The position numbers and the translations under genes were made by a program. A stretch of DNA of 34,957 nucleotides, taken from contig CALUKF010000033.1 in the NCBI GenBank assembly GCA_944321145.1, positions 1-34,957 of the forward strand, in the 5' to 3' direction. The notes beneath the pieces are model-generated. The model was not told the origin of the DNA. It saw nothing but the letters and a program-made list of their open reading frames with translations, and ran no database searches. Every line of letters starts with the position of its first letter. Within the stretch, counting starts at the first letter, position 1. Positions 1-6,703 of the stretch are shown here, in pieces. The stretch is from an uncultured Odoribacter sp. GTDB taxonomy: Bacteria; Bacteroidota; Bacteroidia; Bacteroidales; Marinifilaceae.

Positions 1-3
1 CTT

Positions 4-54
4 ATCACCGCCCTCCGACATTACCGCTACGCTCCAATGGAGGAGGGCGGTGAT
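4..54. repeat. Perfect 13-bp inverted repeat at the left edge
   Basis: Positions 4-16 (atcaccgccctcc) are the exact reverse complement of 42-54, separated by 25 bases. There is no T-tract directly after either arm, so it does not look like a standard intrinsic terminator. It could be a REP-like palindrome or the end of an element lying to the left. The window edge prevents a decision. Confidence 0.6.
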
Positions 55-111
55 TGCACTTCTATATTGAATCTATATTTTTTCTTTCTTTCATGGAATC
101 GTCCATTTTTC

Positions 112-267
112 TTTGTGCCTGCTTTCTATGTTTGTATCTTTGGATTTATGACAAAAACCGTCGTTTTTATCTTTGGATTTATTACAAGAATCAGCATTTT
201 TATGTTTGGATTTGTGACAAAAATCTTGGATTTTATGTTTGGATTTGTGCAATGTTTTGTACTTTTG
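112..267 (+). promoter_or_regulatory. Promoter-like tandem array, 33-bp period, before the ATPase gene
   Basis: The 9-mer tttggattt recurs at 139, 172, 205 and 238, exactly 33 bases apart. The Bacteroidota -7 box TAnnTTTG is matched at 127-134, 135-142, 168-175, 201-208, 234-241 and 260-267. TTTG lies 19 bases upstream of the boxes at 135 (TTTG 112-115) and 234 (TTTG 211-214), and 18 bases upstream of the box at 260 (TTTG 238-241). The boxes at 168 and 201 have TTTA at the -33 position. The box at 260-267 is the best placed for the gene starting at 284. The boxes are seen directly; promoter activity is inferred. Confidence 0.55.
139..256. repeat. Direct tandem repeat, four 33-bp units
   Basis: Units begin at 139, 172, 205 and 238. 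The first three are full length and the fourth decays after about 12 bases into the ATPase promoter. Units 1 and 3 contain a dyad close to TTTGTnACAAA, perfect at 211-221. Because 33 is a multiple of three, open frames run through on both strands and encode 11-residue repeats, but these are not credible genes. There are no unique spacers between conserved repeats, so it is not a CRISPR. Confidence 0.75.
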
Positions 268-283
268 CAGAAAACAAAACGCT

Positions 284-1633
284 ATGTTTAAACGAGATGC
301 ATTGAATTGGCTGAATGAATGGAAAGATCGGGAAAACCGAAAGCCTTTGGTAATCCGCGGTGCACGGCAGGTCGGGAAGACTTCGCTAGTCAAAGAGTTT
401 GGAAAACAGTTTGATACTTTCCTCTCTTTTAATTTGGAAATGACAGAGGATTTAGCCCTTTTCCAAAAGGAAATACCTGTGCGGGAACTTTATGATACAT
501 TGTTGATTGTGCGGCATCGGACGAAAAGGACGGGGACAACCTTGCTTTTCATTGATGAAATCCAAAATTCGCTGACGGCAATAAAAATGCTTCGTTATTT
601 TTATGAAGAATTTCCTGAGGTACATGTTATTGCTGCGGGTTCGCTGTTGGAAACCATGCTAAATCGCCAAGTTTCGTTTCCGGTAGGGCGGGTGGAGTAT
701 ATGGCATTGCGTCCTTGCACGTTTGACGAGTTTTTAGGAGCAATGGGCGAGACGGCTTTGCAAGAAATGGTGCGGAATCTTGCTGTGCCTGAAATCCTGC
801 ATTCGAAAGTGTTGTCTCTGTTCAACAAATATGTCCTTGTGGGGGGGATGCCGCAGGCGGTTGCGGATTATGCCCGGCATCAGGATTTGGTGGCTTTGGA
901 TGCAATTTATCAATCTTTGCTAGCGGGGTATATAGATGATGTGGAAAAATACCAGTCCTCGGAAGCGGGACGCAATGTGTTGCGTTTTCTGATTACCAAT
1001 GGATGGGGGTATGCTGCCGAACGAGTTACTTTTGAGCGGTTTGGTAATTCCAATTACCGGAGTCGGGAAATCGGGGAAGCATTTCGCACTTTGCAGAAAA
1101 CAATGTTGTTGGAATTGGCATATCCGACGACGGATGTAAAATTGCCTCTTCGTGCCGATTTGCGGAAGCGTCCTAAACTTTTGTGGTTGGATACGGGGTT
1201 GGTAAATTATGCCGCCGGTGTCCAATCCGAAGTGTTGGGCAAGGAGGATATCAATGATGCTTGGCGGGGCAAAATTGCCGAGCATGTCATTGGGCAGGAA
1301 TTGATAGGGCAGAGCTATGTCTTTTTAGAGAAACGGTATTTTTGGGTGAAGGAGGCTAAAAATTCGCAGGCAGAGGTCGATTTTCTCTATAAACACCGGC
1401 AATTAGGTCTTGTGCCCATTGAAGTAAAGAGCGGTACGAACGCACATTTGAAGTCCTTGCAGGCTTTCATGCAGGCAGCAGCCTGTCCTATAGCTTTGCG
1501 TTTTTGGTCGAAATCCCGCACAGTTGATACCATTTCCTTGGAAGGCGGACGCACCTACCAGCTCCACAGTCTTCCTTATTATTATGCTGGACAAGTGGAA
1601 AGGTATTTGTCTCGTTTAGAGAATGTAAATTAG
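284..1633 (+). CDS. AAA+ ATPase with C-terminal DUF4143/PD-(D/E)XK-like domain
   Basis: The protein has 449 residues when started at the ATG at 284 (MFKRDALNWL); an earlier in-frame ATG at 239 lies inside the upstream repeat and promoter boxes and is rejected. Walker A is GARQVGKT at residues 26-33, and Walker B is LLFIDE with D91/E92. The C-terminal part (about 330-449) has the DUF4143 layout, with E364/D366 and the E380-V-K382 motif, which matches the acidic and EVK elements of the PD-(D/E)XK nuclease fold. Such ATPases are numerous in Bacteroidota and archaea and mostly lack an assigned role; association with mobile DNA or DNA processing is often suggested. The gene stands alone between the repeat array and a hairpin. 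The family call is firm; function is unknown. Confidence 0.9.
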   Translation: MFKRDALNWLNEWKDRENRKPLVIRGARQVGKTSLVKEFGKQFDTFLSFNLEMTEDLALFQKEIPVRELYDTLLIVRHRTKRTGTTLLFIDEIQNSLTAIKMLRYFYEEFPEVHVIAAGSLLETMLNRQVSFPVGRVEYMALRPCTFDEFLGAMGETALQEMVRNLAVPEILHSKVLSLFNKYVLVGGMPQAVADYARHQDLVALDAIYQSLLAGYIDDVEKYQSSEAGRNVLRFLITNGWGYAAERVTFERFGNSNYRSREIGEAFRTLQKTMLLELAYPTTDVKLPLRADLRKRPKLLWLDTGLVNYAAGVQSEVLGKEDINDAWRGKIAEHVIGQELIGQSYVFLEKRYFWVKEAKNSQAEVDFLYKHRQLGLVPIEVKSGTNAHLKSLQAFMQAAACPIALRFWSKSRTVDTISLEGGRTYQLHSLPYYYAGQVERYLSRLENVN

Positions 1634-1647
1634 TTAAAGAAGAGGCG

Positions 1648-1694
1648 GGATAAAAATCATGTGCCAAGGATTTTTATCCGGCACATGATTTTTA
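1648..1694. terminator. Bidirectional terminator-like hairpin with two alternative folds
   Basis: Positions 1651-1665 pair perfectly with 1680-1694 (15 bp, 14-base loop), lying between the convergent ends of the ATPase gene and the hydrolase gene. The stem ends in A- and T-rich sequence on both sides, as expected of a shared terminator. A second perfect 11-bp stem, 1648-1658 with 1669-1679, overlaps the first and excludes it. Confidence 0.65.
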
Positions 1695-1709
1695 ATATAT
1701 GTATTCTTA

Positions 1710-3086
1710 TTATTTAATGTCCACTTCGACAGCTGCCGGGAAGATGCGGGCAGGGTCGTAGAAGGCGGCGCAACTGTTGACCATGTGGCGCAGTTCGGGC
1801 TTCACTTTGCCTTGGAAGGCTTTTTTGCCATTGACGGTGACGGTCACCTCTTTATTGAGGTCTACCAATTTGTCGTTCAGGTAGATGAGGATTTTTCCGT
1901 CGGTGGCAGGCGTGTAGCTCTTTTCAAACTTCAGTTCGATGCCCCATTGCGGGTCGGTCTTGATGGTTTTGTAGGTCACGAGGTCGACTTTTAGGTCTAT
2001 GTGGTTGCCCTCGATGTTCATTTGATAATAAGTACGCGACTGGGCATCTTTGTTTGAGCGTTCCAATACGTAGAGGTTATAGAAACCGTCGCGGTACCTG
2101 CCGTCCATTTCGAAGTTTTCCCAATTCACGGATTTCGGATAAGGATTGCGCGTGTACTGTTTCAGCCAAGGGGTGGTGAGGCTGTAATTGATGCCATGTC
2201 CCATGTTGGGCAGCAATTCGATGCGGTGGATGTAGCCGTCGGGGTATTGCTTTTGCAGGGAGTCAAACGCTAATTTTGTATAATAAGTCAGTTCATTGCG
2301 GTAAAATCCCACATCCAAAGCACCTGTGAGGAAAGAGAAGGCAATATTGCGGCAATTTTCTGCCGGCGCGTTTTTCAATGGTTCGCCGCCTGCCATGGGA
2401 CCGGCTGCAGCAAGGTAGTCTGCATAGAATGCCGCGAGCCGCTGGCTGCCATAACCACCCTCAGAGATGCCGAGGATATAAATCCGGTCGGGATTGACCT
2501 TGCCGGAAACAAGGGCTTCGCGCAGGAGTTTTTCCCAAGCATATTGTTTGGATTTTTGCCACCAACGGTAATAATTGCCCATGTTGGGAATTTGCGGAAT
2601 GAAATAGATGGAGGGTGCGTCATCAAAACGCTGGCAGAGTTTAAGCCCTGTCGCCCATTCCTGGTCGCGCGGACCGGAACCGTGGGTGTATATATACATC
2701 GGCAACCCTTCCTGTGGCAGGGCTTCGCCTTTTGTGCCCCAATAATAATTCAGGACGGCATCGGGTTCCAGTTCCTCCGGCAGATGCCATGCGCCGGCTT
2801 TGCCTTCTTTCAGGGGAGTCAGCGGAATCAGTTTTTCTTCCTCAAATTGGTTGTTGGCTTCCACCCAGGCGTTCCACACAATGGTTTGTTGCAGGTCGAT
2901 ATCTTCCGGGGCAATCTTGATTTTACCCTTGAATGCGCGTTCTTTGCCGGCGAGATAGTCAGCGAAAAAGTCAATTACCTGCTTCTTTTCTTTACTTTCG
3001 TCTTGCGCTTTGAGTGCTGACGGACTGCAAAATACAATTGCCGCAGCGAGGCAAAGCGTCTGAAATAATACCTTAGAATTTGTCAT
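1710..3086 (-). CDS. Secreted alpha/beta-fold hydrolase (esterase/peptidase-like)
   Basis: The protein has 458 residues. The N-terminus is a signal peptide (hydrophobic stretch around residues 6-25) with a likely signal peptidase I site after LKA, before QDESK, so it should be periplasmic or exported. The nucleophile elbow GISEGG places the catalytic Ser at 208. GALDVGF (D258) and NMGHG (H297) are the probable acid and base of the triad. The THGSGP segment near residue 135 fits the oxyanion-hole strand of a PHB-depolymerase-like or prolyl-oligopeptidase-like hydrolase. The last 100 or so residues look like a beta-rich C-terminal addition. It stands alone, divergent from rnr with a 73-base gap. 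The substrate is unknown. Confidence 0.85.
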   Translation of the reverse strand: MTNSKVLFQTLCLAAAIVFCSPSALKAQDESKEKKQVIDFFADYLAGKERAFKGKIKIAPEDIDLQQTIVWNAWVEANNQFEEEKLIPLTPLKEGKAGAWHLPEELEPDAVLNYYWGTKGEALPQEGLPMYIYTHGSGPRDQEWATGLKLCQRFDDAPSIYFIPQIPNMGNYYRWWQKSKQYAWEKLLREALVSGKVNPDRIYILGISEGGYGSQRLAAFYADYLAAAGPMAGGEPLKNAPAENCRNIAFSFLTGALDVGFYRNELTYYTKLAFDSLQKQYPDGYIHRIELLPNMGHGINYSLTTPWLKQYTRNPYPKSVNWENFEMDGRYRDGFYNLYVLERSNKDAQSRTYYQMNIEGNHIDLKVDLVTYKTIKTDPQWGIELKFEKSYTPATDGKILIYLNDKLVDLNKEVTVTVNGKKAFQGKVKPELRHMVNSCAAFYDPARIFPAAVEVDIK

Positions 3087-3159
3087 ATGCTTTTTTTGTT
3101 TTCAATTTATTGCAAATCTATGAATTTATCTTTAGATTTAGGCTGCAAAATTCGTAAAT

Positions 3160-5424
3160 ATGAAGAAGAAAAAAAAGAATCAGGAGTTGACGCCGAGCAA
3201 ACCGGAATTATGGAAGCGTTTGCTGACGTTTATGGCGAATCATCCTTCGGAGGTTCTCAACTATAAAGATGTGGCACAGAGGCTGCAAGTGCATACCGTG
3301 GGAATGAAACGTCAAATTTCGGAAGTGTTGCGGGAGATGGGGGAGCAGGGGGCATTGGAGGTGGTTTCCACGGGGCGGTACAAGTTCCGGCAATGCGGTT
3401 CGTACATCACGGGCACAGTGGAATTGACGGCGAAGGGGGCGGCTTACATCATTTCGGATGAGACGGACGAGGATGTTTTTGTGCCTTTTTCCAACTTGAA
3501 GCACGCTTTGAATGGCGACAAGGTGAAAGTGTTGGTCTATGCCCGCAGCCGCAACCGCCGTCCGGAAGGCGAGGTGGTGGAGGTATTAGAGCGTAAGCGG
3601 GGCACTTTTGTCGGCACGGTGGAATGTTCCGCAGGTTATGCTTTTCTCTTGCCTTCGGGCAAGCAAATGCCTTACGATGTATTCCTGCCAATGGAACGCC
3701 TGCATGGAGCGAAGGACGGAGACAAGGTGGTCGTGAAATTGTTAAGTTGGCCTGAAAACCAGAAAAATCCTGTTGGCGAGGTGATACAAGTTCTGGGACG
3801 TCCCGGGGACAACGATACGGAGATGAACGCCATCATGGCGGAATATGAGTTGCCGGTGAAATTCCCGCCTGCCGTGGAACGGGCAGCTGACCGCATCCCG
3901 TTGGAGATTCCTGCCGAGGAGATAAAGAAACGCAAGGATTACCGGGAGGTGACGACCTTTACGATTGACCCTGCGGACGCGAAGGATTTCGATGATGCCC
4001 TGTCCATCCGTGAATTGCGTACCGGTTTGTACGAAATCGGTGTGCATATTGCCGACGTGAGTTATTATGTGAAAGAGAATACGGTGCTCGACAAAGAAGC
4101 ATTTGCACGGGCGACTTCCGTTTATTTGGTTGACCGTACCATTCCGATGTTGCCCGAACGTTTGAGCAACGGCGTCTGCTCTTTGCGCCCGGATGAGGAC
4201 AAGCTTTGCTTCTCCGTCATTCTCAAGATGAATGCAAATGCCGAAGTACTTGACCAATGGTTTGGGCGTACAGTCATCCGTTCCAATCGCCGCTTTGCTT
4301 ACGAGGAGGCACAGGCAATTATTGAAGGGGCGGATGGGGATTGCCGCCAGGAAATCCTGTGGCTGAACGATTTGGCGCAGAAGTTAAGGGCAGAGCGTTT
4401 CAAGGCGGGTGCCCTTGACTTTGAGCGCGAAGAGGTAAAATTTTATTTGGATGAGAAGGGACATCCGACAGGCGTTTATTTCAAACGCTCCAAGGAGGCA
4501 AATAAGTTGATTGAAGAATTCATGTTGTTGGCAAACAAAAAGGTCGCAGAGTTTATCGGCAAACCCAAGCCGGGCAAAAAAGCCAAAACTTTTGTGTACC
4601 GCGTGCATGAACAACCCCTGCCGGAAAAATTGGAGGACTTCAACCGCTTTATCGCGAAATTCGGTTATGGTGTGAAGACCGGCAGCCGCAAGGCGCTGAC
4701 CTCTTCCATGAACCGCCTGATAGGAGAAGTAAGGGACAGACCGGAACAGAACCTTATCCAGACTTTGGCAATCCGGACGATGGCAAAAGCCGTGTATTCT
4801 ACTGACAATGTAGGACACTACGGCTTGGCATTTGACTACTATACACACTTCACTTCACCCATCCGCCGATATCCGGACGTGATGGTGCACCGCCTGTTGC
4901 AACGCTATTTAGATGCCGGCAGGTCTGTCAACAAGGAGAAGTATGAAGAATATTGCAAACATTCTTCGGAAATGGAGCAATTGGCTGCCAATGCCGAGCG
5001 GGCGTCCATAAAATACAAGCAGGTGGAATTTATGGCAGACCGCTTGGGACAAGTCTATTCCGGCACCATTTCCGGCGTCACGCAATGGGGGTTCTATGTA
5101 GAACTGGACGACAGCAAATGCGAGGGCTTGGTTTCTGTGACAGAATTAATTGATGACCAGTATGAATTTGATGAGAAGAATTATTGCATCATCGGGCGGC
5201 ACCATCACAAGTGTTACCAACTGGGCGACCGCGTGACTGTGCGTGTGGCAAAAGCCAACCTCGTGGCGCGCCAATTGGATTACGAACTGGTGTCAGACGA
5301 ATCCTCGACTGCCAAACCCAAGGCAGCCAAGAAAAAGATTTCCGACAAAAAGTCTGCAGACAAGCCTGCCAAAAAGAAAGAAAAACCCATCCGCAAAGAC
5401 CGGAAACCGAAAAAGCGGAGATAA
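3160..5424 (+). CDS. rnr: Ribonuclease R (RNB family 3'-5' exoribonuclease)
   Basis: The protein has 754 residues, within the usual RNase R range. The order is a Lys-rich N-terminus with a winged-helix-like segment (about 15-70), cold-shock/OB domains (about 80-230), the RNB catalytic domain (about 255-590), an S1 domain (about 628-712) and a strongly basic Lys/Arg tail. The RNB signature TIDPADAKDFDD at 268-279 carries the Asp residues that bind catalytic Mg2+. Together the domains degrade structured RNA processively from the 3' end in the cytoplasm. The ATG at 3160 gives the normal basic start MKKKKKNQ. The gene is monocistronic, divergent from the hydrolase and followed by a terminator. 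A clear -7/-33 pair upstream was not found. Confidence 0.97.
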   Translation: MKKKKKNQELTPSKPELWKRLLTFMANHPSEVLNYKDVAQRLQVHTVGMKRQISEVLREMGEQGALEVVSTGRYKFRQCGSYITGTVELTAKGAAYIISDETDEDVFVPFSNLKHALNGDKVKVLVYARSRNRRPEGEVVEVLERKRGTFVGTVECSAGYAFLLPSGKQMPYDVFLPMERLHGAKDGDKVVVKLLSWPENQKNPVGEVIQVLGRPGDNDTEMNAIMAEYELPVKFPPAVERAADRIPLEIPAEEIKKRKDYREVTTFTIDPADAKDFDDALSIRELRTGLYEIGVHIADVSYYVKENTVLDKEAFARATSVYLVDRTIPMLPERLSNGVCSLRPDEDKLCFSVILKMNANAEVLDQWFGRTVIRSNRRFAYEEAQAIIEGADGDCRQEILWLNDLAQKLRAERFKAGALDFEREEVKFYLDEKGHPTGVYFKRSKEANKLIEEFMLLANKKVAEFIGKPKPGKKAKTFVYRVHEQPLPEKLEDFNRFIAKFGYGVKTGSRKALTSSMNRLIGEVRDRPEQNLIQTLAIRTMAKAVYSTDNVGHYGLAFDYYTHFTSPIRRYPDVMVHRLLQRYLDAGRSVNKEKYEEYCKHSSEMEQLAANAERASIKYKQVEFMADRLGQVYSGTISGVTQWGFYVELDDSKCEGLVSVTELIDDQYEFDEKNYCIIGRHHHKCYQLGDRVTVRVAKANLVARQLDYELVSDESSTAKPKAAKKKISDKKSADKPAKKKEKPIRKDRKPKKRR

Positions 5425-5440
5425 ACTTTTCACCTAAAAC

Positions 5441-5480
5441 GAGCGGCGGCAGCGACTGTAAGCTGTCGCCCGCTTTTTTA
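5441..5480 (+). terminator. Intrinsic terminator of rnr
   Basis: A GC-rich imperfect hairpin (agcggcggcagc at 5442-5453 with gctgtcgcccgct at 5462-5474) is followed at once by a run of six Ts, 17 bases after the rnr stop codon. Confidence 0.85.
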
Positions 5481-5489
5481 TTATCGTAT

Positions 5490-5539
5490 CTCTGACTTTT
5501 TACAAAAAGTGCCTTGTTTTACCTCTGACTTTTTACAAA
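5490..5539. repeat. 17-bp direct repeat with 33-bp spacing
   Basis: The sequence ctctgactttttacaaa occurs at 5490-5506 and again at 5523-5539, offset exactly 33 bases, the same period as the array before the ATPase gene. No third copy is visible. Read on the minus strand it is TTTGTAAAAAGTCAGAG. Confidence 0.75.
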
Positions 5540-5571
5540 TAACTCCATATCTCCGCTGAAGTAAGGTTTGG

Positions 5572-5685
5572 GATTCGCCCACTCTCAAAGGGTACCTGTT
5601 TGTAATTTCAAGGGCATTCCTTGGGTTCCAGCCCGGCGAATACCCAAGGAGTACCCAACAGGTACCCAAGGGAAGCAGGCGAATC
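5572..5685. repeat. Large nested inverted repeat (114 bases) in the gene-free stretch
   Basis: Three nested perfect pairs are visible: 5572-5579 with 5678-5685 (gattcgcc/ggcgaatc), 5590-5600 with 5657-5667 (gggtacctgtt/aacaggtaccc), and 5619-5626 with 5642-5649 (ccttgggt/acccaagg), closing on a 15-base loop. The motif tacccaa also recurs at 5641, 5652 and 5663. This is a single long structured hairpin with internal loops, possibly a MITE-like element, a structured RNA or a relic. The rest of 5481-5800 holds no gene I can support. Confidence 0.6.
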
Positions 5686-5800
5686 TCAAAAGAATGTCCA
5701 GCAAAATCCAAGCAATATTCAAAGGTTGTACCAAACATATTGCCTGATTAGAGTGTGATATTTATGAAAAAATAATAGGAATAGTATCTGGCTTTGTAAA

Positions 5801-5838
5801 AGAAAGAAACCGATTGAGTCGAAACAACTCAATCGGTT
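5801..5838 (-). terminator. Terminator of the sus operon
   Basis: A perfect 12-bp stem (5808-5819 with 5827-5838, aaccgattgagt/actcaatcggtt) has a 7-base loop. On the minus strand it is followed by a T-rich run, 26 bases past the stop codon of the thioredoxin-fold gene, the last gene of the operon. Confidence 0.8.
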
Positions 5839-5864
5839 CATGTGTTTTGCTTGAAAGGCAGGAG

Positions 5865-6695
5865 TTATGTCATTCTGACTTTTGGTGCTTCGCGTTCTAA
5901 TTGTTCGGCTTCTGCGGTTTGTCCTAATGTCCTTAAAATACGTGCTTTTACTTTCATATATTCAGACTTGTAGTATCCGTTCGGAGCAGACTCCTGCAAA
6001 TGATCTAACCACGTATTCGCTTTTTGAAGCAAAGTTTTGTCTTCACATGTTTCTATATGGCGCAAAAAATTCCGGATAAAATCCAGTTTGTCTTGCGGAT
6101 CATAGAAAATGCCGTAATGGAGAGAGCGGTGCATTTCATCCCACATACCTTGCATGTCGTTTGTTTTCAAATGTTTTGCTGCATATAATGTAGCAATGTA
6201 TTGGGGAACTTTAGGCAAATTTTGAGTGAATAGATAGTTCAACAAGTCGTCATAGCGTTGTTGGTTGAAAGTGCCTTTGTCCGGATTCCACCAAACAAAA
6301 CTGGATACTGCACTCCGCAAGGTATAATCGAGAAAAATATCAATGGTGTCCTTTGATACGATATGGGCAAAACGAAATTTATTAGCCGCTACTCCATATT
6401 TTTTTGCAAGTGCAGGTCCTTCGCCTTTTTCCATGTCAATTTGAAAACACACAAAATTGTCATTGTAAAAATCGGCAACGCTGTCTTGCGTGAAAATATT
6501 TTTTGCCAACATTTTGCAAGGTCCACACCACGAGGCATAGCAATCCACGAAAATCATTTTCTTTTCTTTTCGGGCTTCTTTCAGCATTTCTTCCCAGCTT
6601 CCTTCCCGAAATTCAATTGAACGATTTTGTCCATACATTGTTGTTGAAAAGAAACAACATAATAGTATTAAGATGTATCTTAGCATAATATTCAT
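5865..6695 (-). CDS. Exported thioredoxin-fold protein at the end of the sus operon
   Basis: The protein has 276 residues. The hydrophobic N-terminus (residues 4-22) ends in MYG before QNR and fits a signal peptidase I signal, so the protein should be periplasmic. The redox motif WCGPC is at residues 56-60, with the typical preceding FVDCYAS strand. Residues from about 140 onward are helical and match no domain I recognise. Odd point: after YGV (about 101-103), where thioredoxins carry a cis-proline (usually YPT or FPT), the sequence reads AANKFRF, so the proline that shapes the active site is not visible. It starts 8 bases after the PKD-like gene and is very likely co-transcribed. It could be a thiol oxidoreductase for the operon's lipoproteins or a redox-inactive relative. 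Confidence 0.85.
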   Translation of the reverse strand: MNIMLRYILILLCCFFSTTMYGQNRSIEFREGSWEEMLKEARKEKKMIFVDCYASWCGPCKMLAKNIFTQDSVADFYNDNFVCFQIDMEKGEGPALAKKYGVAANKFRFAHIVSKDTIDIFLDYTLRSAVSSFVWWNPDKGTFNQQRYDDLLNYLFTQNLPKVPQYIATLYAAKHLKTNDMQGMWDEMHRSLHYGIFYDPQDKLDFIRNFLRHIETCEDKTLLQKANTWLDHLQESAPNGYYKSEYMKVKARILRTLGQTAEAEQLEREAPKVRMT

Positions 6696-6703
6696 TTTAT
6701 GGG

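Noticed and set aside
139-256. Short CRISPR array
   Set aside because: Units are contiguous with gradual divergence; there are no unique spacers and no cas genes.
37-305. Open frames on both strands through the 33-bp array, encoding 11-residue repeats
   Set aside because: They exist because 33 is a multiple of three. The composition is low-complexity and the strand carries promoter boxes; no start context or family is recognisable.
5481-5738. Minus-strand 85-residue open frame
   Set aside because: It is built from the nested hairpin and the direct repeat, and no domain is recognisable. Its ATG lies inside a TATGTTTG box. It may be a repeated-element artefact.
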